Of a DNA stretch of 64,000 nucleotides, positions 23,335 to 33,579 are shown piece after piece. Source of the DNA: Pipra filicauda (lineage: Eukaryota; Chordata; Aves; Passeriformes; Pipridae). The notes under the pieces were generated by a model, which was not told where the DNA came from, made no database searches, and worked only from the letters and a program-made list of their open reading frames with translations. Both the position numbers and the translations under genes were made by a program. Location of the stretch: NCBI RefSeq assembly GCF_003945595.2, contig NW_024104673.1:186001-250000 (forward strand). The letters are read 5' to 3'. Each line of letters opens with the position of its first letter. Position 1 is the first letter of the stretch.

Positions 23335-26300
23335 CTGGAAAGCAGCAAAAGGGACAATGGGAATAACTCGGAGGCAAAAATTCCACGTGCGACTTCTCTC
23401 CCCGCGGGAATGGGAGCCCATTTTAATAAAACAGGGTTTATAAAGCACAATTTGAGGTCCCACCGTGCTTTTCCCAACCCCAAAACTCCCCCCCCAAAGG
23501 GCTCTTCCCAAGTATTTGAGGGAAGAAGAGGTACCTTAAAGGGAGGAAGCGTGTTCGGTACAGGATGGCCCCCAGGGTCCACTGCACCTCCTTGTCATAA
23601 ACCTGCAGGGCTGTTTTCAGGTTGCTGTAACCCACAGGGAAGGAGAAGCCACTGTGGAACACCTCGTACATCCAGGCTGACTTAAAGCACTGGTACCTGC
23701 AGCAGGGAGAGCAGGATGGGGTCAGGAACAGTCAGGAACAGCGGGATGAGGTCAGGGGAGCAGTTACACCGCCCGGGGCACTGGGGAGCACAATCAGCCC
23801 CACAATTATCAGGGCTTTTTAAAGGCTTTATTGGCACTTGCAGTGATTTATTCTTGCCCTCCAGGGCTGGCCTGGCAGCTGTGCAGGAGGGAATTTGCTG
23901 GGCAAACACAAAACACTCACTTCAGCCTGTGCAGGTCGGCGTGAGAGGCGTAGAGACCCCGGTCGAAGCGCTCCCGGAGGACAGACCACTTAGTGGCACA
24001 ATAATCCTGCAAGGGAAACAAAAAAAGGTGAAGAAAATCAACATTTCAACGGTGCTTCTGCCTCCAGGAGGACAGACCACTTAGTGGCACAATAATCCTG
24101 CAAGGAAAACAAAAAAAGGCGAAGAAAATCAACATTTCAACGGCGCTTTTGCCTCCACGAGGTAAAAATGCCACTGGGTGAGATGCTCTGAAACACCTGA
24201 ACAGCTTCCCTGGCACAGATCACACATTTAATGAGTATTTTCTTTAAATTTGTAACTCAGAGTTTGGGGTTAAATTAATGTTCAGTACCACTTAAGCACT
24301 TTGGAGGTGGAAAACAGATAAGTTGTTTTTAGGGCCTCAGCAAATTGTCTTATTCCTCTGCTTTATGTTGTAGTTTTACCTGTCCCCAGCAGATTGATCC
24401 CTTTGGGAATAACACCTGGAAAACTGGCACAAAATGTATAAAGCAGGAGGAAAAGGATCTTTTTTTTTAAAGATTAAGACATTCCTAAAAAGAAGCAAAG
24501 GGTGGAAGCAGGATGGATTTTCCCATTATCAGCAATTCTGCTGGAATATGATACCTCAAATCCCATTCCCTGTAAAGTCAATTTTACTATTGTGCCTTAA
24601 AATAAATCTTCTAAAAGAAAACCCAACCATGGAATCCTGGAATGGATTTGGGTTGGAAGGGACCTTGAAATCATCCAGTGCCACAGGCAGGGACACATCC
24701 CACTAGACCAGGAAGCTCCAAGCCCTGTCCAACTTTGGATGAGGAATTGAGAGCCCTGTGAGGGTTCATTGCAGGGAAAAAAAAAAAAGGATTTGGGATC
24801 TTTGAAGGAAAAATTTTGCTGCAAGACTTTTGGACCAAAATTCTCCTCGAGGGTGGATGTTTTGAATGAAGAAAACTAAAAGGCAGAAAATGATCTCCAG
24901 CACATTTTACCTTGGCAGCTCTAGTGAATTTAGCAGCGTTGTAATCTCCTCCCATCCTCAGCACATCCTCTGTGCAGTAGTAGAACTCGGAGAACCCATA
25001 GAATTCGCTGTTGTGGAAGTGCACAGCAGGCTGGTAAACCCCGTTCAGGGAGGTCTGGGTCTCGTTGGTCTTGTTCATGAAGGGCTGGAGCAGCTCCCGG
25101 CACAGGTGGAAATCTCCCGTCCCCCGCAGGTGCAGGGTCTGCCCGTTCTGCTGGATCTCATCCTGAGCATCCAGGGGCAGGCAGGGATCCAGCACTGGGG
25201 AATCAGAGCTCAGGCCACTCTGTCTGCCCAGCAGTCTGGGGGCAAGAGCAAAGAGCAGGTGAGAGAGATGGAGCTCTGAGACCCAACAGCACCGACCAAA
25301 CCCCCCCTGGGCAAGGAAACCTCAGGGTGGGAATCAGCTTTGTGTCACTGGTGAGCCCAGAACCCTCATCCCAGCATGGTTTGGGCTGCAAGGGACCTGA
25401 AAATCACCCAGTGCCACCTCCTGCCACGGGCAGGGACACCTTCCACTAGCCCAGGTTGCTCCAAGCTGCCCTTGGACACTTCCAGGGATGGGGCAGCCAC
25501 CCCCTGCCAGGGTCAATCCCCCAGGTACCTGTTTTTAAGCACAGTGCTGGCAAACAGACTGTCCTCATATCTCTGCCGGGCTGCATTCCCTCCAAATCCA
25601 AGGAATGTGGCCACGTAGACCCTGTACACGTGCTCTGTCTGATGGGCATCACAGCCCAGGTTGAATTCTGCCAGGAGGTTCTTGGCCACTTCCTCCTGCA
25701 GCAACAACAAGCACCAAGATTAGGGGTGAACAGGGTGAAAAGTAGGACCTCAAACGAGTTCTTTGGACAACTGAGTGTCTGGGACATCTTTTGACTTCAC
25801 CCCTCACTCATCTGTTCTGCTTCTCCCAGGTCAACACAGAATCCCCAGGGAATTAAGGTGGGAAAAGACCTTTAAGATCATCAACCCACCACTGTGTTCA
25901 CCACTAAGCCACATCCCCAGGTGCCACATCCACATATTTCTAACACTTACAAAGATTGGGACTCCACCACTGCCCTGGACAACCCTTTATAACCCCAATA
26001 TTCCCAGACTTTTCCTCAGGGATGATCATCTCCCCCCTCATTTGTACCAAACCAAGGGAATCACCTTCTGCTTCACAAGGAAAGCAAAATATTAATTGCA
26101 GAGAACTGCACTGGCACTCCTGACACTCCAGGAACTGCAAAGAGCAGGAACAGCTCCCAAGGACCCTGAAGTATCTTCTCCCATGAAAAAATGTGTGTTG
26201 TGGCCACTAAACTCAGTGTTCCCACCCCAGAGTGATTGCACTGATTGCCAGGACAGGTTTAATGACCAAAACACCCATTTTATAGCAGTTTATGTTCAGA

Positions 26301-29300
26301 CAGAGCCATCAATAGTCACCCAAATTCCCAGCTCATCTTTGCCTGGGGCATTCTGCTCTGGATCTAAACACTGAACAGCCCCAGTTCTTTGTTACACCAC
26401 CTGTCTGGAGTTATTAAACCCTGGAACCACGAAAACACATCATTTCACAGGGAGGCTTCAAAAAAATCAATATACAGATCGTTACAACAGTGCACTGAGA
26501 GCCAAAACACGGGGCTTTTATGCTGTTGTCACTTTTTAACACTCAATTTAATGGGAGGTTCAACCTTAAAAATTCAGGATTTGCTTAGAACTCGGTGGAG
26601 CTGAAGCAATTTACATTCAATTTGAGACTTGTAACAAAGCAATTTGCTTCCTGCAAGAGCTGAACTGTGCTGAGGGTGTAGGTGATATTTAAACAAACCT
26701 GTCACCCCCATGTCCTGTTAATTCAGTCTCTCCCAACACAACCTGAAGGACAAAGTCACTCTTATATAAGCTCTTACATAAGAGCCACCACATATTTTTG
26801 GTTCCTGAGCTTCAGAATACCAGTTTTTTTACTGCCTAACAGATTTAAAACCAAACATGCACACACACACAAAGAATAAAACTCCAAAATGAGTGGCAGA
26901 TCATGGGAGTGGAAGGGTGAACAAAACACAAATGAGTTCTTAGCTGGTGGAGGATTCCCGTCATCGCCTCTGGCCTTGCTTGGGGAATGTGATGGGATGG
27001 AGGACTCAAAAACCGAAGAAAACAAAGAGGAATATGCATTAAAATAACTCCAAAGGCAAAGAGGAAAGTTGCACAGATAATAACCTGCTGTGAGGAGGCA
27101 AAGCTTACAGTTTTAGGGACTTCGTACGCGATCTGGGTGGACACTCCGCCCATGTCCAGGATACCCACAGTCCTCTTACGGAATATGGACTCCTGGTGCT
27201 CGCTGCCCGGGATGTGGACCTCCACCATGGCCTCCTCCTCTGCAGGGAACAGGGAAAAATCAAAGGGATGCAGCTGGGGAGGGCCCAGAGCTGGAGCTGC
27301 TGCTCGGAGGGAGGGCGGGGAAGGGGCACGTGGGAGTCGAGGCACCCGCACGTGGGGCAGGGACCAACAGCAGCATGGGAACAGCCCAGGGACCAACAGC
27401 AGCATGGGAACAGCCCAGGGACCAACAGCAGCATGGGAACAGCCCAGGGACCAACAGCAGCATGGGAACAGCCCAGGGACCAACAGCAACACCCCAGGGA
27501 CCAACAGCAGCATGGGAACAGCCCAGGGACCAACAGCAGCATGGGAACAGCCCAGGGACCAACAGCAGCATGGGAACAGTCACTACATCTGGCTGGAAAC
27601 ACCCTAGGGACAAACAGCTGGCTGGGAACACCCCAGGGACAAACAGCAGCATGGGAACAGCCCAGGGACAAACAGCTGCATGGGAACAGCCCAGAGACAA
27701 ACAGCTGGCTGGGAACACCCCAGGGACAAACAGCTGGCTGGAAACAGTCCCAAAATCCAGATGGAAACACACCAGGGACAAACATCTGGCTGGAAACAGT
27801 CACCAACATCTGGCTGAAAAGCCACATCTGCCTGAAAACAGTCACCAACACCTGTTTGAAACCACACCAGTGACCAAAATTTGTCTAAAAGCAGTCACCA
27901 GCATCTGTCTGAGAACACCCCAGTGTCTGCCCAAAAAATCATCCCCTAAAGCACAGGACTTGACCTCAAGTCCCTCCCAGATCCCCCCCTCCCACTTCAG
28001 ACACTCACCATCATCTGTGTGTTCAAACCTTCCCAGGACAAAGTTGATGCCAATCCATGCATAGACTCCTGCATGTACAAGGGAAGATAGTGGGATATTA
28101 CAGGAATAGCTGGAATATCAACTTAAAAACAAAGAGGTTTTTTTTTTCCTATATAAGTTAAGACATATAAGTTAAGACAAACTGCTCACATTTTATTTCA
28201 TACAACACTTAGAAGTTAAACCTGCCTGAGAAATCTTTAATTCCTGACAAGCTACTCTAGTCCTTCTCTCCAAGGCTATGATAGTAATCTGAACTGAATG
28301 TATTTAAGATACTTTGATGTCTTAATTTTAAAAGAAGCTAAGCATGTTGGCTTTTAAAGTGATTTTAAGCCTTCAGTGAGCTGCTCACATCAACAGCTCT
28401 CCCTTAGAAATCACTTCACCCTGAAAAGCTTCTTCCAGCAAGAATGTTGTGCTTTCTCCTTCTTTCTCCCTCCCTCCCTTCCTAAGAAAATGGATGAAAT
28501 TCCTGCTAAACCCAGCCAAGTTATTTTCACTGTTCATCAGAAAACATTTAGAGCAGCTCCACGCTCCATGTGTTGCTACTAAGGAAAAAGGGTTCCCAAG
28601 TAAAGCAAAATTCAAAAAAAAGTAGAAAAAAAAGCAGCCAAACTACCTTGAAAGCAGTAAATATTTTAAAGATAACCTTGGGAAAGCTCACTTACCTTCC
28701 TGCTTGCCTGAAATCACCTCTGCATGCGAGTCAGAGAACAGGAAATCAAACTGCACGGGGATATCAGTGAGCAGGTCTTCAAGTATTGCCTTTTGCTGGC
28801 TGCAAAATCCCATTGGGAAGGGTTAAAACCAGCCAGAGCCACCAGGATGGCAGCTCCAAATCCCTCAAAAATAAGGCAGGCACCCACCTCTCGGGCAGGA
28901 TCCTCATGCCTGCAGTGCACAGGATGTACAGAGGGGTCTCCTTGTGCTTGGCACGGGGCACGTGCTCGGCGGCGAAGCTCAGGAGCGGTGAGATGTAATC
29001 ACTGACCTTCTCAGGAGAGCTGGCGAACTCCGAGATCCCTGGGGAAAAATGGAACATGGAAGGGAAGCAACTCAGGTTTGGGGCATTGCCTGGGAAATCC
29101 TGAACACCAACAGGCAGAGAGATGAATAAGCCAGCCTGTAAACCCCAGCATCGGTCTGAAAAGCCCAAGTGAAAAGTGGGGAATCAACTCTAGGAAATGA
29201 GAATGCAATTCATCCTTAATCATCCTCTAAACAACAAATTAAAGTGTAATAATAGAGATATAATACCTTTTTCTATAATTATTTAGATAACTGGTTCAAA

Positions 29301-32300
29301 CAGCTTTACAGGAAGGCAATGATTTGTTCACTCAATAAAAAGGAATAAAGTGAAATGACAACTGAACCAGCAGCTGGTTTGTCCTTGGAGAAACCTCTGC
29401 CCCGGCCCTGTTTCAGGTTTTAAAGCTCAACAAAACCCCCTGCAAACCAAACCCAAAGAAATCTGGAGGAGTTCCATCCTCACAACCTGCAACTGTCCTT
29501 CCTCCAGGCACTGGGGGGGTTGAAAAGCAGAAGTCAGGAGAGGAAACTCTGTAGAAAATCCCATTGCACTGAATTTCTCCCCAGTACCTGGCTTGATCTT
29601 CATGACCACGGGTTTCCTGTTCTTGTCCCTCATCTGTTTGATGTCCAGCAGGTCGTGGGGGTTCCCGTTGTGCCTGGGCCAGCAGTACACAAAGATCCTG
29701 GAGCCACTGCTGCCACAGTCCACCACGATGCCATAGTTCAGGTTGGGGTTGGCCGTGTCCGTGGCTTCCGTGTCCGTCACCCGGGCGAGATACCTGGGAA
29801 AGAACCGGGAATGACTCCAGGGCAACTCAGCTCTGCTCGAAATCAGACTCAAAAGGGGACAATCACTTCCATCAGAGGGATCACACAGTTCTCAGAGGAT
29901 GCCAAGACCTTAAAATCATCCCAGTCCACCCCTTTCCATGGGCAGAGACACCTCCCACGATCCCAGGCTGCTCCAACCGGGCCTTGGGCACTTCCAGGGA
30001 TGGAACAGCCACAGCTCCTCTGGGAATCCCAGCCCAGCCCCTGCCCACCCTCCCAGGGAAGAATTCCTGCCCAATATCCCAGCTAAACCAGCACATGGAA
30101 CCATGGAATGGTTTGGGGTGGAAGGGACCTTCAGGATCATCCAGGTCCACCCCTTTCCATGGGCAGGGACACCTTCCACTAGCCCAGGTATATTTTATAA
30201 ACATTATATATTAATACATGATGTATTAATATATATTAAGTATTAATACATAATGTTGTTAATATATAAATATACCACATACATTACTTATGTACTATAT
30301 TAATATATAGTATGTACATCAATGTATTATATTATACATTAACATATATTTTATCTATTACATATTATCATTGTATATTGTCTTTTAATATAATATTTAT
30401 ATTAATATATAAATATATAGTGTCCATGACTTATATACTATATTAAGAGATAGCATATATTAATGTATTTTATTATACATTAAAATATATTGTACCTATT
30501 AGACATTATCTATTGCATATTGTCTATTCATACCTAATATTAATATTAATATATAAAAATATACTATCCATTACTTATATACCATATCAATAATAGTATA
30601 TATAAATGTATTATATTATATATTAAATATATTTTATTTATTAATATCAATATATAAATATATAGTATCCATTACATACATACTATACTAACATATAGTA
30701 TATAATAATGTATTATATTATTAAATATATTTTATCTATTATGTATTATCTATTGTATATTATCTATTATACATAATATATATTATACACACTATATATT
30801 ATATGCATACATATATATAATATGTATATACATACATATACATAATAGATACATAATATATAATATATTAAACATAATATATTATATACATAATATATTA
30901 TATATTATATGCATACATGTACATAATATGTATATACATAATATATATGTTATATATACATAATATATACATAATATATACTATACATACTATATATTAT
31001 ATATATTAATATATATATAATGTATTATATACATACATACACATAATATATATGTTATATATACATAATATATACATAACATATACTATACATATTATAT
31101 ATTATATGTATATATTAATATATATACTATATATTATATACATACATACACATAATATGTATATACATAATATAAACATAATATATAATACATAATATAT
31201 TCTATATATTACACATCGACACTTATTAATATTTTACTTACACATTATTTACTCACACAACGAACGCACTTACCCAAACATCTATTAAACATTTACTCCA
31301 ACGCTATTTAAACACAGAAACAACATTCAAACAACGAGGAACTACATGAAAACAACCAAGAAAATTAAGAATTTTCATTGTTAACTAACAGCCCCGACAA
31401 AGAGCGTTCTCCCCGTGGATCCGCGCCCCGGGAACGCGCCGGGAATGCCCCGGGAATGCCCCGGGAGCGCCGTTGCTCACCTGTGGAAGGTCCTGGCGCG
31501 GCCGTAGCGGGAGCGCAGCAGGAGGAGGGAGCAGTAGAGCAGCGCCACGGCCGCGCCCCCCGCCAGCAGCAGCTGCCGCAGCGACGGGTGCGGGAGCCGC
31601 GGGCACCCCACGGGCGCCAGGCTGAAGTGCCACGAGGCCGGCAGCAGGCACGAGATGCTCAGCCTGCAACGCCAAACAGGGTGCCCGTTAGTCCCCCAGG
31701 GCACATTCTCAGAATTCCCCCCTACGACTCATCCTCATGGAGTGCAGTGCTGTGCAGAGCTGGAGGTCTGCCTTTCCCACAGTCCTTGGGATAGCACAGC
31801 TCATTGAAACTGCACGGTTTATATATTTATAGTCATATTTATTCCTATATTTCTATATATTTCTGTATTTCCACATATTTCTATATATTTCTCTCTATAT
31901 ATATATTTCTATATATTTCTGTATTTCCACATATTTCTCTATATTTCTCTATATATCTATATTTCTCTCTATATATATATTTCTATATATTTCTGTATTT
32001 CCACATATTTCTCTATATTTCTCTATATATCTATATTTCTCTCTCTATATATATTTCTATATATTTCTGTATTTCCACATATTTCTCTATATTTCTCTAT
32101 ATATCTATATTTCTCTCTATATATATATTTCTATATATTTCTGTATTTCCACATATTTCTATATATTTCTCTATATATCTATATTTCTATATATTTCTGT
32201 ATTTCCACATATTTCTATATATTTCTATACTTCCACATATTTCTATATATTTCTATACTTCCACATATTTCTATATATTTCTATACTTCCACATATTTCT

Positions 32301-32992
32301 ATATATTTCTGTATTTCCACATATTTCTATATTTCCATATATTTCTATATATTTTTATACATATATATATGGCTCAGTTAACAAAGCACAGCACAAGGAA
32401 TTCCTCCCTGTAAGGGTGATGGAATTCCCAGAGCATCTGTGGCTGCCTCATCCCTGGAAGTGTCCCAGGCCGGGTTGGAGCAGCCTGGGATAGTGGGAGG
32501 TGTCCCTGCCCATGGAACTGGATGAGTTTAAGGTCCCTTCCAAGCCAGAGCATCCCAGAATTCTGTGATCCTGTTTTCCCAGCCCTCTGTGGGGGCTGCA
32601 GGAACAGCCCTGGGCACTGGGAGTTTGCTGGGCAGGAGGACCAGGACACAGGGAATGACTTCAAACAGCCAGAGGGCAGGGTTAGGTGGGATATTGGGAA
32701 GGAATTCCTGGCTCTGAGGGTGGGGAGGCCCTGGAATGGAATTCCCAGAGAAGCTGTGGCTGCCCCATCCCTGCAAGTGTCCAAGGCCAGGCTGGAGCAA
32801 GCTGGGCTGGTGAAGGTGTCCCTGCCCATGGCAGGGGGTGGAACGGGAGGATTTCAAAGCCCTTCCAACCCAAACCACCCCGGGATTCCAGGATGTCCCG
32901 CCCTACTCCCACCCCCGAATTCCTGATCACCCTTCGCTCCGAAGCCCTCCCGGCCTAACGCGGCGGTTCCTGCGGGATTCTCACCTGCCCAT
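23106..32992 (-). CDS. ENTPD4: ENTPD4, ectonucleoside triphosphate diphosphohydrolase 4 (12 coding exons)
   Basis: Membrane-bound GDA1/CD39 family nucleotidase (UDPase/LALP70) of Golgi and lysosomal/autophagic membranes; it hydrolyses nucleoside di- and triphosphates such as UDP in the lumen. Twelve exons joined by GT-AG sites give 612 codons including stop, close to the human 616-residue isoform. Visible features: N-terminal membrane anchor (about 31-50, LLLAGGAAVALLYCSLLLLR); apyrase regions ACR1 GIVVDCGSSGSRIFVY (about 85-100), ACR2 ILCTAGMRILPE (about 171-182), ACR3 GKQEGVYAWIGINFVLG across exons 5-6, and ACR4 GILDMGGVSTQIAYE (263-277); an NKTNETQTS glycosylation-prone segment; and a C-terminal membrane helix LFFACFLVVLLSILLYLL (about 561-578) followed by RLRRIHRR. 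It is divergent from SLC25A37 and head-to-tail with LOXL2. Odd points: an 8-nt coding part of exon 1, a weak exon-7 donor and a duplicated exon-10 acceptor. Confidence 0.97.
23535..23696 (-). CDS. ENTPD4: ENTPD4 coding exon 11
   Basis: Acceptor TGCTGCAG|GTACC at 23698-23697 and donor TTTAAG|GTACC. It encodes YQCFKSAWMYEVFHSGFSFP through VQWTLGAILYRTRFLPLR. Confidence 0.95.
23921..24006 (-). CDS. ENTPD4: ENTPD4 coding exon 10
   Basis: Acceptor CTTGCAG|GATTAT at 24008-24007 and donor CTGAA|GTGAGT. It encodes DYCATKWSVLRERFDRGLYA and SHADLHRL. A 91-bp tandem copy of its acceptor and first bases lies just upstream at 24062-24152. Confidence 0.95.
23971..24157 (-). repeat. 91-bp tandem duplication carrying the exon-10 splice acceptor
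   Basis: Positions about 23971-24061 and 24062-24152 align at a 91-bp offset with few mismatches. Each holds GGAGGACAGACCACTTAGTG (exon), AATAATCCTGCAAGG (acceptor) and AAAATCAACATTTCAACGG (intron). The upstream copy provides a second AG at 24099-24098. Confidence 0.95.
24628..24740 (-). mobile_element. CR1 LINE 3' fragment in ENTPD4 intron 9
   Basis: GGAATGGATTTGGGTTGGAA, then GCAGGGACACATCCCACTAG, in reverse orientation. Confidence 0.8.
24911..25235 (-). CDS. ENTPD4: ENTPD4 coding exon 9
   Basis: Acceptor GCCCCCAG|A at 25237-25236 and donor GCCAAG|GTAAAA. The largest exon (325 bp) encodes LLGRQSGLSSDSPVLDPCLP through MGGDYNAAKFTRAAK, including the MNKTNETQTSLNGVYQP segment. Confidence 0.95.
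25372..25506 (-). mobile_element. CR1 LINE 3' fragment next to the ENTPD4 exon 8 donor
   Basis: CATGGTTTGGGCTGCAAGGG to ACTTCCAGGGATGGGGCAGC in reverse orientation. It ends about 20 bp from the exon-8 donor at 25528. Confidence 0.85.
25529..25695 (-). CDS. ENTPD4: ENTPD4 coding exon 8
   Basis: Acceptor TTGCTGCAG|GAG at 25697-25696 and donor AAACAG|GTACCT. It encodes EEVAKNLLAEFNLGCDAHQT through RQRYEDSLFASTVLKN. Confidence 0.95.
25840..25990 (-). mobile_element. Old CR1 LINE fragment in ENTPD4 intron 7
   Basis: AAAAGACCTTTAAGATCATC, then CCACTAAGCCACATCCCCAG and GACTCCACCACTGCCCTGG. This is the pattern of an older, diverged CR1 tail in reverse orientation. Confidence 0.7.
25991..27084 (-). 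other. ENTPD4: ENTPD4 intron 7, distal part
   Basis: About 1.1 kb of moderately AT-rich intron between an old CR1 and exon 7. No exon, repeat array or RNA gene was recognised. Confidence 0.6.
27085..27239 (-). CDS. ENTPD4: ENTPD4 coding exon 7 (apyrase region ACR4)
   Basis: Acceptor CCCTGCAG|AG at 27241-27240. It encodes EEAMVEVHIPGSEHQ through VGILDMGGVSTQIAYEVPK and TVSFASSQQ. The donor CAGCAG|GTTATT (GT at 27084-27083) is weak beyond the GT, but the frame joins exactly to exon 8. Confidence 0.93.
27350..27880. repeat. 29-bp minisatellite in ENTPD4 intron 6
   Basis: Perfect to degenerate copies of ACCAACAGCAGCATGGGAAC + AGCCCAGGG (starts at 27363, 27392, 27421, 27450 and so on), decaying rightward into GGGACAAACAGCTGGCTGG variants. 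Confidence 0.95.
28009..28068 (-). CDS. ENTPD4: ENTPD4 coding exon 6 (ACR3, second half)
   Basis: Acceptor TACATGCAG|GA at 28070-28069 and donor GATGATG|GTGAGT. The 60-bp exon encodes VYAWIGINFVLGRFEHTDD. Confidence 0.94.
28696..28799 (-). CDS. ENTPD4: ENTPD4 coding exon 5 (ACR3, first half)
   Basis: Acceptor TTTTGCAG|CCAG at 28801-28800 and donor CAGGAAG|GTAAGT. It encodes QQKAILEDLLTDIPVQFDF through HAEVISGKQE. Confidence 0.94.
28888..29038 (-). CDS. ENTPD4: ENTPD4 coding exon 4 (ACR2)
   Basis: Acceptor TTCCCCAG|GG at 29040-29039 and donor CGAGAG|GTGGGT. It encodes ISEFASSPEKVSDYISPLLS through KETPLYILCTAGMRILPE. Confidence 0.95.
29588..29793 (-). CDS. ENTPD4: ENTPD4 coding exon 3 (ACR1)
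   Basis: Acceptor TTTCCCAG|G at 29795-29794 and donor AAGCCAG|GTACTG. It encodes YLARVTDTEATDTANPNLNY, then GIVVDCGSSGSRIFVYCWPR through KPVVMKIKPG. Confidence 0.95.
29900..30085 (-). mobile_element. CR1 LINE 3' fragment in ENTPD4 intron 2
   Basis: CCTTAAAATCATCCCAGTCC to CCCTCCCAGGGAAGAATTCC in reverse orientation. It abuts a second CR1 copy. Confidence 0.85.
30090..30190 (-). mobile_element. CR1 LINE 3' fragment, truncated by AT-rich repeat
   Basis: Starts GGAACCATGGAATGGTTTGG and breaks off at CACTAGCCCAGGTATATTTT, where the AT-rich tract begins. Confidence 0.85.
30186..31205. repeat. 1-kb AT-rich simple-repeat tract
   Basis: Almost pure A/T with TA-rich motifs such as ATTATATACATAATATATA. 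It carries local repeats (for example CATACATACACATAATAT) and lies within ENTPD4 intron 2. Confidence 0.95.
31481..31663 (-). CDS. ENTPD4: ENTPD4 coding exon 2 (N-terminal membrane anchor)
   Basis: Acceptor CGTTGCAG|GCTG at 31665-31664 and donor TTCCACAG|GTGAGC. It encodes LSISCLLPASWHFSLAPVGC, PRLPHPSLRQ and the hydrophobic anchor. The region is strongly GC-rich, unlike the AT tract beside it. Confidence 0.95.
31836..32372. repeat. AT/pyrimidine-rich minisatellite in ENTPD4 intron 1
   Basis: Repeats of TATATATTTCTGTATTTCC + ACATATTTCTATATTTCTC in variable order. A plus-strand reading frame across it (31804-32493) is an artefact of the repeat. Confidence 0.95.
32385..32575 (+). mobile_element. 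CR1 LINE 3' fragment
   Basis: CAAGGAATTCCTCCCTGTAA to CCCAGAATTCTGTGATCC in plus orientation, including the 3' terminal ATTCTGTG motif. Confidence 0.88.
32625..32895 (+). mobile_element. CR1 LINE 3' fragment
   Basis: GGACACAGGGAATGACTTCA to TTTCAAAGCCCTTCCAACCC in plus orientation, about 90 bp from ENTPD4 exon 1. Confidence 0.88.
32985..32992 (-). CDS. ENTPD4: ENTPD4 coding exon 1 (8 coding bases)
   Basis: ATGGGCAG|GTGAGA on the minus strand: ATG at 32992-32990, donor GT at 32984-32983. Joined to exon 2 it reads MGRLSISCLLPASWHFSLAP, which matches the N-terminus of vertebrate ENTPD4. The remaining upstream part of this exon is 5' UTR. Confidence 0.88.
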
Positions 32993-33289
32993 CCTGGGAT
33001 CAGGGCAGGCCCGAGCAGCGGCGGGAGCTCAGCCGGTGAGCCCGGACGGACACGGCGCATCCATCGGCCCCGGGGCCGCCTCCGCCCTGCGCCGCAGGAG
33101 AGACACACCGGGGGTCATTCCCTGCGCGGCACCGGGCACATCCCACGGCATGGGATGGACTGGGATGGGATCCTCCCCCCCCCCAGCACTGCTGCACGTG
33201 GGGCAAGGAATTCAGGGATCTACGGGACCGAACGGGGCCAGACGATGGAAGCGCTGGAGCACGAGGAGGGTTAGGTGGGATACTGGCAT

Positions 33290-33575
33290 GATTCCTTTCC
33301 CACCCCTATTCCTATTCCCACCCCCATTCCCAATCCCGCTCCCACCCCCTTTCTCACCCCTATTCCCGTTCCCATTCCCAGCCCCATTCCCGTCCCTATT
33401 CCAATTCCACCCCAATTCCCATTCCCGTTCTCACCCCCATTCCCGTTCCCATTCCATTCCCACCCCTATTCACGTCCCTATTCCCATTCCCTCCCCATTT
33501 TCCCACCCCCATTCCCATTCTCACCCCCATTCCCGTCCCTATTCCCAATCCCACCCCCATTCCCGATGATTTTCC
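33290..33575. repeat. Pyrimidine-rich CCCATTCC repeat
   Basis: Irregular copies of CCCACCCCCATTCCCATTCC. The plus strand is almost purely pyrimidine. It lies between the ENTPD4 start and its likely promoter. Confidence 0.9.
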
Positions 33576-33579
33576 CTCC

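Noticed and set aside
23000..23443. 147-codon plus-strand frame over the ENTPD4 last exon
   Set aside because: Antisense shadow of the ENTPD4 C-terminal coding exon.
31804..32493. 229-codon plus-strand frame rich in Tyr, Ile, Ser and Phe
   Set aside because: Translation of an AT-rich minisatellite that then runs into a CR1 tail; no protein family resemblance.
32985..33110. Minus-strand acceptor-like CTGCGGCGCAG near 33.1 kb as the start of ENTPD4 exon 1
   Set aside because: The polypyrimidine tract is poor and no partner donor is clear. The true 5' end cannot be placed from sequence alone.
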